This document shows positions 1 to 12,305 of a stretch of DNA of 64,000 nt, piece by piece (within the stretch, counting starts at the first letter, position 1; each line of letters starts with the position of its first letter). The translations under genes and the position numbers were made by a program. The notes beneath the pieces were generated by a model. The model had not been told where the DNA came from. It searched no databases and saw nothing but the letters and a program-made list of their open reading frames with translations. Source of the stretch: Dactylis glomerata (Eukaryota > Streptophyta > Magnoliopsida > Poales > Poaceae); the NCBI GenBank assembly GCA_007115705.1, contig QXEO01000822.1:312253-376252 (forward strand), read 5' to 3'.

Positions 1-151
1 AATCGCCAGATTTCTGATTAATCGCCCTGTCAGACCGATTACACGGTCTTAGCGATTAAGTTAAACGATTCGACATATTCTACACAGTGACCCTACGATT
101 ACCGATTACACGTACGATTAATCGTCTATTCGGCCGATTTTTTGAACATTG
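1..151. mobile_element. hAT-like element, right end only (copy 0)
   Basis: This is the right end of the element seen complete at 1550-2645 and 4033-5175. It ends in TTTTTTGAACATTG, the inverted form of the CAATGTTCA start of those copies, and is followed by the target duplication CTCTTAAG at 152-159. It is rich in ATTAATCG-type words like the other copies. The rest lies left of the window. Confidence 0.8.
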
Positions 152-1549
152 CTCTTAAGGCGTAACCGAAGACGACTACAAAGCCAAGCAACATATAGCT
201 TGTTATTAACGCGGAAGATCGATCTCATCGGACACATGCTCTGCAGCCTTACGATGTAATAATGAATTTCTAGTTTTTTAATACATAATCCTCCTTTTTT
301 CTCGGGCCAACAAACCAAGGGCCAAGTAGCTAGAGAATTAACCGTTTCCGAATCTTCTTCTTCGGCCAAGCCTCCGTCAGGACTTACCTGCATTCTAGGT
401 GTAGTTAAAGTCAAACTATATAAAGTTTAACTAAACATTCAAAAAAAGCATTAAGAATTACAATTTAAATTAAATATCATTAAAATCAGCACAAAATATA
501 TTTTCATATTATATGTACTTCATGTTATAGATATAGATATATTTATTACTATGCTTAGTCAAACTTTCAAAAGTTTAATCTAACCAAACCCGTAATGCAG
601 GATAATTATCGACAGGAGTATACATCTATGGTGATATTCATCGGGTGGTCCTGTCTCTGAATTTTGTCACACCCAAGGGAACCTGCTGGCATGCGTAAAA
701 TGAGCCACATGCATGCTTTGCCACTTGCCCAACAAAACATGCTATTTTCTGAAATTATCAATAATAATGCCTTAGATGTTGAGCGACAACCAACATAATT
801 GTAATTAATGTTGGGACCAATGTTTTGAGAGACGGAATATTATTGGTATTAATTGGTCTATCTTTCTTATAACAACTAGTCATCAACCCGTGCACCTGCA
901 CGGTTAGAATTGAAAAGAGCTTAGATAGAAAATGCATTGAAGTAATACTATTATGCACGGATTATTTTACCATTTAGAAATAACTATTATAAATTTGGGA
1001 GTATAGTTTTGGAGAGCATTATTAAGATCATTCAATACTATTTGATGCTTAACAGAGAAATTTGTAGGTGTAGATAATCTACATTTCTAAAATGAGCATA
1101 TTAGATCAAAGGAGATATTGCTAATATGAAATAGGTACACTCATACCAACAAAAATTAACCAAAGTTTCTTATCTCCAATCATGGGAAATCATGGGAAAT
1201 TAATTAAGTAATATAAGAGAGAAGGTTAATCTTACAAAGGAAATCATGTTATACCATCAATAAAACAGAGACTACACGCTTGTAAGGAAAGACACGAATT
1301 TGTTTTCCTAAAAAACATAGATTTGGCAGCTTGTTTTTTTTAGATTAAACGCTGCAATATATTAACTAGGCACACTCAGTAATACCTAGCTAACAATTAT
1401 TAGCATATAGAAATTAGCACCTTATAGTTTTCTATATAAAGGTGTATGCTGCACTAAGATTGATCATACTTCTGCACAAAACTGTTATCCACCCGGACGG
1501 CTTCATCCAACTGCAAAACAAAATAATTGTAAATCTAGTGTCTCTTAAG
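152..1549. repeat. Tandem unit 1 of an AT-rich ~1.39 kb repeat
   Basis: The unit starts and ends with CTCTTAAG and is repeated at 2646-4032 and, split by the CACTA element, at 5176-6294 plus 24372-24641. Copies are near-identical over their whole length. Short open frames of 98, 66 and 62 codons recur in each copy, but they show no conserved domain and are best read as chance frames. The unit contains a Helitron-type 3' end on the minus strand near 876. I see no gene in it. Confidence 0.85.
876..904 (-). other. Helitron-like 3' terminus inside each tandem unit
   Basis: On the minus strand a hairpin with arms CCGTGC and GCACGG is followed about ten bases later by CTAG and then a host T, the layout of a plant Helitron 3' end. 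The same terminus lies at about 3370 and 5900 in units 2 and 3; in unit 3 one arm carries a substitution. I could not place the matching 5' TC end, so the element's extent is unknown. Confidence 0.55.
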
Positions 1550-2645
1550 CAATGTTCAGGAAATCGATAATCGTTAACTGCTCGGTCGGCTCAAGTTTAG
1601 AGATTAATTGAAAATTGGCCTATTAACTGATTTAATCGATCGATTATTAATCGGTGAGATTTTTAGAAATTGCAAGTTCTGAGCACTAAAATATTTGTAA
1701 GTCCTGCAAATGAGAATAAACGCAATAATTAACATAGGTAAATTAATAGTTGTAGTAAACGTCACAAAGCTACAAAATGGACATGAACCTAGGCAACCAC
1801 ACAACAAATAAATTCATAGAGCAGCATTACGGCTGTACGTATTAGCATTAGCAATGCACGGATCAATAGAATAGCATCAATGCAATACATATCACATATC
1901 CATGTTGAGGTTCATAGATAAATATACTATCGGCATCACGACAATCCATATTACATAATTAAAGTAGTATCACGGTGGAACATCATGTATCGGAAAGCTC
2001 TGCACCAATTTATTTATCATAGAACTTGGCAGCAAAACTAGCCAGCGATTTATCTAGCGCCAGGGAGCCGATCGAGCAAGGAAGGCAGCTCCAATTGTCC
2101 GGCCTCGTGATCCTCGACGAGATGGTACCGGTGGATAGCCTCCTGTTCCACGTGGACTAGAGCCTGTGGGGATGACGCGACGACAGCTACAGGCGGGCGG
2201 GCGGGCGAGCTCGGGATGCGTCCTCCAGGCGTCCGACCTCCTGCTCCACGCCGCTGGGGATGGTGACAAAGAAGAGCCACAGGCCGATGGGTGAGCTCGG
2301 GAATGCGCTAGATGCGCCCACCGGAGGCGAGCATTGGTGGCGGCGGCGGACTGAATCGGAGTTGTGGCGGTGGAGAAACGCTTAGGGCAGTGCATCGCCC
2401 AACACTAATCGAGGCCGAGGAGATAGTACGAAAGGCCGATGGGTTGCGTGAAGGGGCCACATTTTGTCGGGGTGTCTCCTAGGCTGGGCCATTTAATCGC
2501 TAGATTTCCGATTAATTGCCCTGTCAGACCGATTACACGGTCTTAGCGATTAAGTTAAACAATTCGACATATTCTACACGGTGACCCTACGATTACCGAT
2601 TAAACGTATGATTAATCGTCTATTCGGCCGATTTTTTGAACATTG
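1550..2645. mobile_element. Non-autonomous hAT-like DNA transposon, copy 1
   Basis: The element is 1,096 bp. It begins CAATGTTCA and ends TGAACATTG, and is flanked by perfect 8-bp duplications CTCTTAAG at 1542-1549 and 2646-2653. An 8-bp duplication and CA..TG ends are typical of the hAT superfamily. Both ends are rich in ATTAATCG words; the centre (about 2050-2420) is GC-rich and resembles captured gene sequence. No transposase is visible, so it would need help in trans. The empty counterpart of this site is at 24634-24641. Confidence 0.82.
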
Positions 2646-4032
2646 CTCTTAAGGCGTAACCGAAGACGACTACAAAGCCAAGCAACGTATAGCTCGTTAT
2701 TAACGCGGAAGATCGATCTCATCGGACACATGCTCTGCAGCCTTACGATGTAATAATGAATTTCTAGATTTTTAATACATAATCCTCCTTTTTTCTTGGG
2801 CCAACAAACCAAGGGCCTAGCAGCTAGAGAATTAACCGTTTGCAAATCTTCTTCTTTGGCCAAGCCTCCGTCAGGACTTACCTGCATTCTAGGTGTAGTT
2901 AAAGTCAAACTATATAAAGTTTAACTAAACATACAAAAAAAGCATTAAGAATTACAATTTAAATTAAATATCATAAAAATCAGCACAAAATATATTTTCA
3001 TATTATATGTACTACATGTTATAGATATAGATATATTTATTACTATGCTTAGTCAAACTTTCAAAAGTTTAATCTAACCAAACCCGTAATTCAGGATAAT
3101 TATCGACATGAGTATACATCTATGGTGATATTCATCGGGTGGTCCTGTCTCTGAATTTTGTCAGACTCAAGGGAACCTGCTGGCATGCGTAAAATGAGCC
3201 ATATACATGCTTTGCCACTTGCCCAACAAATCATGCTATTTTGTGAAATTATCAATAATAATGCCTTAGATGTTGAGCGACAACCCACATAATTGTAATT
3301 AATGTTGGGACCAATGTTTTGAGAGACAGAATATTATTGGTATTAATTGGTCTATCTTTCTTATAACAACTAGTCATCAACCCGTGCACCTGCACGGTTA
3401 GAATTGAAAAGAGCTTAGATAGAAAATGCATTGAAGTAAAACTATTATGCACGGATTATTTTACCATTTAGAAATAACTATTATAAATTTGGGAGTCTAG
3501 TTTTGGAGAGCATTATTAAGACCATTCAATACTATTTATGCTTAATAGAGAAATTTCTATATGTAGATAATCTACATTTCTAAAATGAGCATATTAGATC
3601 AAAGGAGATAATGCTAATATGAAGTAGGTACACTCATACCAACAAAAATTAACCAAAGTTTCTTATCTCCAATCATGGGAAATTAATTAAGTAATATAAG
3701 AGAGAAGATTAATCTTACAAAGGAAATCATGTTATACCATCAATAAAACAGAGACTACACGCTTGTAGGGAAAGACACGAATTTGTTTTCCTAAAAAACA
3801 TAGATTTGGCAGCTTGTTTTTTTTAGATTAAACGCTGCGATATATTAACTAGGCACACTCAGTAATACCCAGCTAGCATTTATTAGCATATAGAAATTAG
3901 CACCTTATAGTTTTCTATATAAAGGTGTATGCTACACTAAAATTTATCATACTTCTGCACAAAACTGTTATCCACCCGGACAGATTCATCCAACTGCAAA
4001 ACAAAATAATTGTAAATCAAGTGTCTCTTAAG
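2646..4032. repeat. Tandem unit 2
   Basis: This is the second copy of the unit at 152-1549, 1,387 bp long, with scattered substitutions and small indels. One visible indel is loss of a duplicated short motif near 3675, where unit 1 has GGGAAATCAT twice. It is bounded by CTCTTAAG on both sides. Confidence 0.85.
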
Positions 4033-5175
4033 CAATGTTCAGGAAATCGGTAATCGTTAACTGCTCGGTCGACTCAAGTTTAGAGATTAATCGAAAATTG
4101 GCCTATTAACTGATTTAATCGGTCGATTATTAATCGGTGAGATTTTTAGAAATTGCAAGTTCCGAGCACTAAAATATTTGTAAGTCCTGCAAATGAGAAT
4201 AAACGCAATAATTAACATAGGTAAAGTAATAGTTGAAGTAAACGTGACAAAGCTACAAAATGGACCTAAACCTAGGAAGCCACACAACAAATAAATACAT
4301 AGAGCAGCATTACGGCTGTACGTATTAGCATTAGCAATGCACGGATCAATAGAATAGCATCAATGCAATACATATCACATACCCATGTTGAGGTTCACAG
4401 ATAAATATACTAGCGGCATCACGACAATCCATATTACATAATTAAAGTAGTATCACGGTGGAACATCATGTATCGCAAAGCTCTGCACCAATTTATTTAA
4501 CATAGAACTTGGCAGCAAAACTAGCCAGCAATTTATCTAGCGTCGGGGAGCCCATCGAGCAAGGAAGGCAGCTCCAATTGTCCGGCCTCGTGATCCTCGA
4601 CGATATGGTACCGGTGGATAGCCTCCTGTTCCGCGTGGACTGGAGCCTATGGGGATGACACGACGACAGCTACAGCCAGGCGGGCGGGCGAGCTCGGGAT
4701 GCATCCTCCAGGCGTCCGACCTCCTGCTCCACGACGAGGTGATACCGACGGAATGGCCTCCTGTTCCGCATGGAGTCCAGCCGCTGGGGATGGCGACGAA
4801 GAAGAGCCACAGGCCGATGGGCGAGCTCGGGAATGTGCTAGATGCGCCCACCGGAGGCGAGCATTGGTGGCGGCGATGGACTGAATCGGAGCTGTGGCGG
4901 TGGAGAAACGCTTAGAGCAGTGCATCGCCCAACACTAATCGAGGCCGAGGAGATAGTACGGAAGGCGGATGGGTTGCGTGCAGGGGCCACATTTTATCGG
5001 GTTATCTCCTGGGCTGCGCCATTTAATCGCCAGATTTCTGATTAATCGCCCTGTCAAACCGATTACACGGTCTTAGCGATTAAGTTAAACGATTCGACAT
5101 ATTTTACACAGTGACCCTACGATTACCGATTACACGTACGATTAATCGTTTATTTGGCCGATTTTTTGAACATTG
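4033..5175. mobile_element. Non-autonomous hAT-like DNA transposon, copy 2
   Basis: This copy is 1,143 bp with the same termini and the same 8-bp flanks (4025-4032 and 5176-5183) as copy 1. It differs mainly by about 47 extra bases near 4735-4785 in the GC-rich centre, where a short stretch beginning near CTCCTGTTCCGC is repeated. Minus-strand frames of 92-104 codons cross this centre in both copies, but the indel shifts them, which argues against a maintained protein. Confidence 0.82.
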
Positions 5176-6294
5176 CTCTTAAGGCATAACCGAAGACGAC
5201 TACAAAGCCAAGCAACGTATAGCTCGTTATTAGCGCGGAAGATCGATCTCATCGGACACATGCTCTGCAGCCTTACGATGTAATAATAAATTTCTACATT
5301 TTTAATACATAATCCTCCTTTTTTCTTGGGCCAACAAACCAAGGGCCAAGTAGCTAGAGAATTAACCGTTTGCGAATCTTCTTCTTTGGCCAAGCCTCCG
5401 TCAGGACTTACCTGCATTCTAGGTGTAGTTAAAGTCAAACTATATAAAGTTTAACTAAACATACAAAAAAAGCATTAAGAATTACAATTTAAATTAAATA
5501 TCATTAAAATCATCACAAAATATATTTTCATATTATATGTACTTCATGTTATAGATATAGATATATTTATTACTATGCTTAGTCAAACTTTCAAAAGTTT
5601 AATTTAACCAAACCCATAATGCAGGATAATTATTGACAGGAGTATACATCTATGGTGATATTCATCCGGTGGTCCTGTCTCTGAATTTTGTCACACCCAA
5701 GGGAACCTGCTGGCATGCATAAAATGAGCCACATGCATGCTTTGCCACTTGCCCAACAAATCATGCTATTTTCTGAAATTATCAATAATAATGCCTTATA
5801 TGTTGAGCGACAACCCACATAATTGTAATTAATGTTGGGACCAATGTTTTGAAAGACAAAATATTATTGGTATTAATTGGTCTATCTTTCTTATAACAAC
5901 TAGTCATCAACCCGTGCACCTGCACGATTAGAATTGAAAAGAGCTTAGATAGAAAATGCATTGAAGTAAAAAAATTATGCATGGATTATTTTATCATTTA
6001 GAAATAACTATTATAAATTTGGGAGTCGAGTTTTGGAGAGCATTATTAAGACCATTCAATACTATTTATGTTTAATAGAGAAATTTGTAGGTGTAGATAA
6101 TCTACATTTCTAAAATGAGCATATTAGATCAAAGGAGATAATGCTAATATGAAGTAGGTACACTCATACCAACAAAAATTAACCAAAGTTTCTTATCTCC
6201 AATCATGGGAAATTAATTAAGTAATATAAGAGAGAAGGTTAATCTTACAAAGGAAATCATGTTATACCATCAATAAAACAGAGACTACATGCTT
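5176..6294. repeat. Tandem unit 3, left part
   Basis: This is the third copy of the ~1.39 kb unit, interrupted after GACTACATGCTT by the CACTA element. The unit resumes at 24372. The three bases CTT at 6292-6294 are the left target duplication of the CACTA insertion. Confidence 0.87.
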
Positions 6295-6324
6295 CACTAG
6301 TAGAAAATTGGGCTTTCGTTTTGA

Positions 6325-6603
6325 GCTCCAAATGGCATTAGCACCGGTTGGCTTACGAACCCAGACTAAAGGGGCTCTTTAGCACCGGTTCGAGCTGCCA
6401 GAGAGCTAAATGGAGCCCGTGGAGCTCTAGCACCGGTTCGTTAGGAACCATTAGCACCTTTTCGTGCCACGAACCGGTGCTAAAGGTGTCGCGTCTACCG
6501 CGTGGCAGGCGCCAGACCTTTAGCACCGGTTTGTGGTATGAACTGGTGCTAAAGGCCACCCTTTTGCACCGGTTTTGGACACGGACCGGTGCTAGAGGTC
6601 CTG
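6325..6603. repeat. Left subterminal palindromic repeats of the CACTA element
   Basis: Five or so degenerate palindromes share the arms TTTAGCACCGGTT and AACCGGTGCTAAA. In CACTA elements such subterminal repeats are binding sites for the element's own regulatory or transposition protein (TnpA in maize En/Spm). They end only a few bases before the TATA box at 6606. Confidence 0.85.
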
Positions 6604-6605
6604 CC

Positions 6606-6613
6606 TATAAATA
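6606..6613 (+). promoter_or_regulatory. TATA box of the CACTA transposase gene
   Basis: TATAAATA follows directly after the last left subterminal palindrome and lies about 340 bp upstream of the first TNP2-like codons. A pyrimidine-rich leader (CTTCTCCTTTGTTTT) follows. Confidence 0.6.
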
Positions 6614-6968
6614 CAGCCGCCCACCAGCCTTCTCCTTTGTTTTTTTCCTTTAGAAGGTGTTAGAGGGGGTGTGCTAGTTTGATTTTTTCCCCTATGCACA
6701 AGAGGTGTTTGATGAAATGCCTAAGAGCATGAACCAACTTAAGCTCACCCAAAATAAAAATGATATGAGGTGCCCGAGCGATACTTAGGTCTTGTCCTCG
6801 TTCTTTCCTCCTCGATCGAGGTTAGCAACTCTATCCTTTCATTTGTCATTGATACAAATGCATGTTTCAATATACAGTGGTCATTTCACTATTTATGATG
6901 TTCGGTAATAGTATTGGTAAACCTAATTATATGACGCAGATGAACCAATGACAATGGATGTACAGTGA

Positions 6969-8601
6969 TGATGCGTGGTGAATGACCAGCCCGTTGGGAA
7001 CCCCAAGAGGAAGGTGTGATGAGTATAGCAGCTGGTTTTCCCTCAGTTAAGAAACCAAGGTTTATCGTTCTTGGAGAGGAGAGACAAACGACTGAAGGTG
7101 ATGCTTGCTAGTTTGCGACAGCTTCAGACAATTTATATATGGCGCCTCGTCCAAGCTTTGCTTGCTAGCTGCAACGCGGAACCTGCACACACACAGCCAA
7201 GTACTTTGCTCCCAACTTACGATGAGGTTGTCAATCTCACCGGTTTGCTTGAAACAAAGGTTATGAGTGTATCGAGTGGAAAACAGTAAAAGTATGCGAG
7301 TAAAGTAAACAGTGCGAGTAAAGTAAACAGGTGATAGCAATATGATGGAAATAGGACCGGGATCCACAGTTCATTAGTGGTGTCTCTCCATAAGATAAAT
7401 AACACATGCTGGGTAAACAAATTACAGTTGGGCAATTGATAGAATAAAGATAAACGTGATATGTCAAGAAGATCACTATGAGATTTACTCTGGGCATTAC
7501 AACAAAATACATAGACCGCCATCCAACTGCATCTATGACTAATAATCCACTTGTGGCGAATCAATCCGAGAACTCCATAAGTATTAAGTTGCGAACAACA
7601 GATAATTGCATTAAGCAAAGTATGTAATGTAAACAAAGCATATGCCCTTGAGCATATGAATGTTGTTTTCTCCCTAGTAGCAACAGCACATCTACAACCT
7701 TAGAGGTTTCTGTCACTCCCCCAGGTTAAATAGAGGCATGAACCCACTATCGAGCATAAATACCCCCTGTTGGAGTCACTAGCAACTACTCGGCCAAGAT
7801 AGCTACTAACAACGGAGAGCATACAAGATCATAAACAACATAGAGATAACATAAGATAATATTCAGTACAACAACTCAATCATAAACACCAATATTCATC
7901 GGATCCCAACAAACCAAACATGTAGAATTACATAACGGTGATCTCAATCATGTAGGGCAGCTCATGAGATCTAAACATGAAGCACATGGTGGAGGAGACA
8001 ACCATCTAGCTACTGCTATGGACCCATAGTCCAAGGTAGACTACTCACTCATCGTTCCGGAGGCAAGCATGGCGATGAAGAAGACCTCCGGTGGCGATTC
8101 CCCTCTCCGGCAGGGTGCCGGGAAGAGCTTCTGGACCCTCCCAATCTTCGGGTCGACGGCGGCGGCGGATCGCGATGTGTTCTGGGAAATTGATCGGGTA
8201 CTTAGGTTTTTTCAGTCAGGGGGTCTTTATAGGCGAAGGGGCGATGTCAGAAGTTGGGCCAGGGGCCCTCACCCCATGGCAGCGCGGCCAGGCCCCTGGC
8301 CGCGCGAGCCACGTGTGAGGGGGCCTGGTGGCCCCTCTCCTACTCGCCTTCGGATGACTAGAAGCTTCCGGGTAAAATAAGACTTCAGGAACTTGTTTCG
8401 TCCAATTCCGAGAATATTTCCTGTGTATCACTCTGAAACACAAAAACAGCAGAAAATAGGAAACTGGCACTGTGGCAACTTGTTAATAGGTTAGTTCCAT
8501 AAAATGCATAAAAGTGCCACGAAGTGTAACGAAACAGTAGGCAAATGGTGTAAAAACAAGCATGGAGCATCAAAATTTATAGATACGTTGGAGACGTATC
8601 A
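6969..8601 (-). repeat. 3' LTR of element A
   Basis: The LTR is 1,633 bp with minus-strand start TGATACGTCTCCAACG and end CGCATCA. It matches the LTRs of C and D and the solo LTR at 19355-21020. A TATA-type sequence (CCTATAAAGACCCCC) lies near 8225 on the minus strand, inside a GC-rich U3. Confidence 0.88.
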
Positions 8602-11535
8602 AGCATCCCCAAGCTTAACTCCTACTCGTCCTCGAGTAGGTAAGTGATAACAAAAGAATAATTTTTGAGGTGACATGCACCTACACAATCTTGATCATGT
8701 ATGTAAGCATTTGTGAGCTGGGATCATAAGAACTTAAAACATGGGCATGAAGATATAATCTTGACAATAAGAACTTAGCAACCATGTTGTAAACATGCAA
8801 ATGAACACAAACAAAAGATCATGAAAATGAAACAATGAAAGTCAAACGTGTGTTCAAATCATAAGGAAAAACATACAAATGGTTTTCAGCTTGTCCTTCA
8901 AAGAGAGCAAAACATAAATGCATAGGACACCTTCAAGTTTAAGAGGGCGACTAGATACAAATAATTTGAGAACAAGTGAAACCAACAATATGAATCAATC
9001 AATGAACTTTGGGACAATGCATATCACACTAAGAATGACAACTATGCTCTCTTAATGGTGCATAAAGATAGAAGGTGGTGACTCAACATAAAAGTAGAAG
9101 AAAGGCCCTTCGCAGAGGGAAGCAGTGATTGCAAGTTTTATAACCTTCAAAAATTATGGTACTTACCGGCTTTGAGCTCTCATTGCCCCCATCATAAGCA
9201 TCTTGAATGGTTAAAGTTAATGCGAGAACAATTATGATGCATATGCTTGACAAATCATAAGTTGAAAACCTCGTGCCCCGTGAATACGAGTACCCAAACC
9301 TCATGCTACTTTACTTAGAGTCCCAAGCAAGGCTCTTGTCATTGTAAATATATGCATATCATTGAGAACCGCCAATGGGGTACCTCCGTGCCCGATGACA
9401 TGGAACAAGCCCACACCAAAATGACAGGACAAGCAGACAATGAACACCTCGACATCTCTTTTATTTGCCTTTTGTTTAGCTTTTTATTGTGAGATGCATC
9501 GTCGAATGTTCACCATGGGTATGCTGCAAATTTCCACCATGAATTATGCATGGCTTAGATTGGCGGCCCGGCGTTTCCCTAACACATATACAAACTCCAT
9601 GATCCTCACAAGATTCCCAATTCATTTCACACTGCGGGCATCCATAAACAAAAGATCACGATATCAACTCAAATAAGAAGTGCAATGTTGAAAGCTTGCC
9701 CATGACAGCATGGCTGGGCTAGTCTCCAACTTACAACTTGCAAGCATAACAACTCAACATAAGAGACCACAATGTCAAGTTTTTAAGAACAGGAAAAAGT
9801 AAAGTGTGCCTTCCGGTTCGTGAGAGCTTTACTGACCGAATTTCGCATAACAGTGGTAAGAGTTTAATTTGAAGAGAAAATAAAAGCAAGTCAAATTTAC
9901 TTGGAATAGCAAATTGCTAGTAGGTATGTATGGTGGACACTTTGGAAAACTTTGGCTTTTAGGAGTTGGATGCACGAGTAGAGCTCATACTCAGTACAAG
10001 GCGAGGGCTAGCAAAAGACTGGGAGCGACCAACTAAGAGAGCAATAATGGCCATAATCATGCAAAGCGACAAAGCGACATTAAAAGAAGTATAAGATGGC
10101 ATCAAAAGTCAAAAACGAAATGATCATAGAGGCTATTGGCGACTTTGTAAGAGTCTAACATGTGTGAGCATGCGCCAAGTCAACCCAAATAAAGCATCAA
10201 GGAGAAAACCAAAATAATGCTTCCATACAATAAAAACAACGCATCATTTTTTTCAAAGGCTCATTAAGCAATCTCAGTTATTTGAGACAAGTCATGCTAC
10301 AGCAAAACCACTAAGCATACTATCAAAAAGACATCAAGCATGACATGAAAAAGCCTAAGCCGTAGTCTACACAAGCTCCTTCTTGTACCACTATTTTGCA
10401 CAAAGCTTTTTCTCTTTTCCAACACCATTTGAAATTTTTAAAGACACCTCTTTTGATGAAAACCAATAAAGATCAGAGGCAAAAATACACCTTGATGAAA
10501 ATATATGACAAGGTCTGAACGCAAATCAAGGCGAAAACGAAAACCAAAAGCAGTAGCAGAAAAAGAAGAACACTCGGTGAACGATAAGAGTGAAAACTAG
10601 AGTGTTCTTGGCAAATGAAAAGCAAGTAACTTATCCGAAGGAAATTTGTTGGGGTCCAACCATTTATTGCAGCAAACAAACAAACTAAACCAACTTAGAA
10701 AACTAAAACAACTGACGCTCCAAGAAAAACACATAGTGCATGAAGCAATAAAAATATAGTGTTTTGAAAGGTGACCTGATTTTTGCCGATGAAGAAGGGG
10801 TGCCTCGGGGGCATCCCCAAGCTTTGACGCTTGTACTTCTTGGATATTTCTTGGGGTGATGCATGGGCATCCCCAAGCTTGAGCTTTTGTCCATTCTTCA
10901 ACTCATCTTATCATTGTCCAATCCCTACACTTGAAAACTTCCTTCATACAAAACTAAACACAATTCTATTAGCAACATTAGTGTAGGCATAACATATAAT
11001 CAACCTCTTTTTGCTTCAGGTTTCAACTCAAAACCACCACATATATAGAAAATACTACTGTAGCAACCTTCCCAAAAGTTCCGTGATCAAAAGAACTCAA
11101 AAGAAAGCGATAAAGTGGTAAACACAAATATTGGCAGAAATCTGTCAAAACAGAACAGCTGACAAAGGTCGAATTTTTTAGGGGTTTTCTGTTGCTCAAA
11201 TCAAAAAGTGTTCAACTAACAAAAGTTTGGATATAACCTGGGGCATATGCACAAGAAATCTCAGGTCCAAAAGATATACAGAGAATTTATACGAATTTTT
11301 ACGGTGCAGCACCGAAAACAGTTTCAGGACAGCAACATCCCCAAATCTTTACCTCACTCGAATTAGAGGCTTCTCTTGGCACAAAAACGAAATAAACAAG
11401 ATAAGGAGCGGTCATTACAGTAGTAATGACTTCCAAGACTCAAATAAAAGAAAAATTTCTGAAAATAAAACATTGGGTTATCTCCCAAGAGTGCTTTTCT
11501 TTAACGCCTTTGAGCTAGGCGCAGAAAATTGCGAA
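8602..11535 (-). other. Non-coding post-ORF region of element A
   Basis: No long reading frame crosses this stretch. It aligns by eye with the region after gag in element B, for example the words AGCACTCTTGGGAGATAACC and AAGCTTGGGGATGCCC. Near 9100-9200 and 9900-9960 it follows the version found in B rather than the one in C and D. The purine-rich tract at the left end would prime plus-strand synthesis. Confidence 0.7.
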
Positions 11536-12129
11536 TCAAGTAACATCAGAAGGAGCATTAAGATTAACTGCAGAAGTATTGTCAATAAGGCATTGTATTT
11601 CATCCACATAAGTTTTTGAAGACCCTTTGTGATCACGCTTTGGTTCACTCAAATCACAAAAAAGATTTTTGGGATAGATCCAGTCAAAATTATTTTCGAA
11701 AGCTTTACATAATCCCAAGAGCTTGCTAGGTATAGGTATTTCGGCTCCTTCATCATTAGTACTAATAACCTTTATAGGTGAACCGAGTTTATTAAAACGT
11801 TTAAGAACTTTTCTAGCTTCAATAACGACATCTTTAAATTCTAAGCGCAAAGCTTCCAAAATAAAAGCTTTCTTTTCAGAATCTTCAATTTCATGAAGCT
11901 TAAGGAATATGTATTGCGTAAAAGGATTAAGACTAGCAAACCTAGTTTCCAACATGTGAACTAAATAAGCAGAAGCAACTTCATAACTAGGAGCTAGCTC
12001 AACCAAAGATTTTTCCTCAACTTCCTTATGCATACTAATGTGATTAAAGAACTCCTCAATGTTACTTTTTCCAATAATTGAACCACTACCTACTGAGAGG
12101 TCCTCCAGAATGTACTTAGGAAACAGCAT
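11536..12129 (-). CDS. Unknown 197-residue protein of a non-autonomous LTR family
   Basis: This is the only intact ORF of element A. It begins MLFPKYILEDL 159 bases after the primer site, where gag normally sits. The same 594-bp ORF occurs broken at 45563-46156 (element C) and at 48677-49799 split by a LINE (element D). The protein is hydrophilic and probably helical, with no zinc knuckle, protease motif, signal peptide or membrane segment that I can see. The block FDWIYPKNLF near residue 150 and the C-terminal part are shared by all three copies. It may be a reduced gag or a protein aiding packaging, but I do not recognise the family. This copy has no internal stop. Confidence 0.65.
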   Translation of the reverse strand: MLFPKYILEDLSVGSGSIIGKSNIEEFFNHISMHKEVEEKSLVELAPSYEVASAYLVHMLETRFASLNPFTQYIFLKLHEIEDSEKKAFILEALRLEFKDVVIEARKVLKRFNKLGSPIKVISTNDEGAEIPIPSKLLGLCKAFENNFDWIYPKNLFCDLSEPKRDHKGSSKTYVDEIQCLIDNTSAVNLNAPSDVT

Positions 12130-12287
12130 AATGAACTAAAAGTAAAGAAATAACAACTACCAAGGATTCTAAATTTTTTGGGTTTTTGATATAAAACGAT
12201 GTAGGTAAAATAAATAAAGTAAAGCAAAACAATAACAAAGTAAAGAATGTGCGTACGAAAACTCCCCTCGCAGAAGTCTTCCACTCT

Positions 12288-12305
12288 TCCCCGGCAACGG
12301 CGCCA
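12288..12305 (-). promoter_or_regulatory. Primer binding site of element A (tRNA-Asp)
   Basis: On the minus strand this reads TGGCGCCGTTGCCGGGGA, complementary to the 3' end of plant tRNA-Asp(GTC). The base next to it (12306) is already CACTA sequence or duplication, so no LTR follows. Confidence 0.85.

Larger units (their letters stand above)
6969..12305 (-). mobile_element. LTR retrotransposon A: one LTR only, ends at its primer site
   Basis: Read on the minus strand, it starts exactly at the tRNA primer site (12305 downward), carries one 197-residue ORF and a long non-coding region, then a purine-rich tract near 8602-8615 and a single complete LTR (8601 to 6969). The 5' LTR and the usual 10-11 base spacer are absent. 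Flanks are AGTGA (6964-6968) and GGTGA (12306-12310), a 5-bp duplication with one mismatch, or 4 bp if the C before the primer site belongs to the element. It interrupts the N-terminal codons of TNP2. It has no pol and must be mobilised in trans. Confidence 0.85.

Noticed and set aside
389..602. Possible MITE with CCTGCATT/AATGCAGG ends
   Set aside because: Only about eight terminal bases pair well, and no convincing target duplication flanks them.
118..5982. Recurring 98-, 66- and 67-codon minus-strand frames in the tandem units
   Set aside because: They recur only because the DNA unit recurs. They have no domain, no clear start context and AT-rich chance composition.
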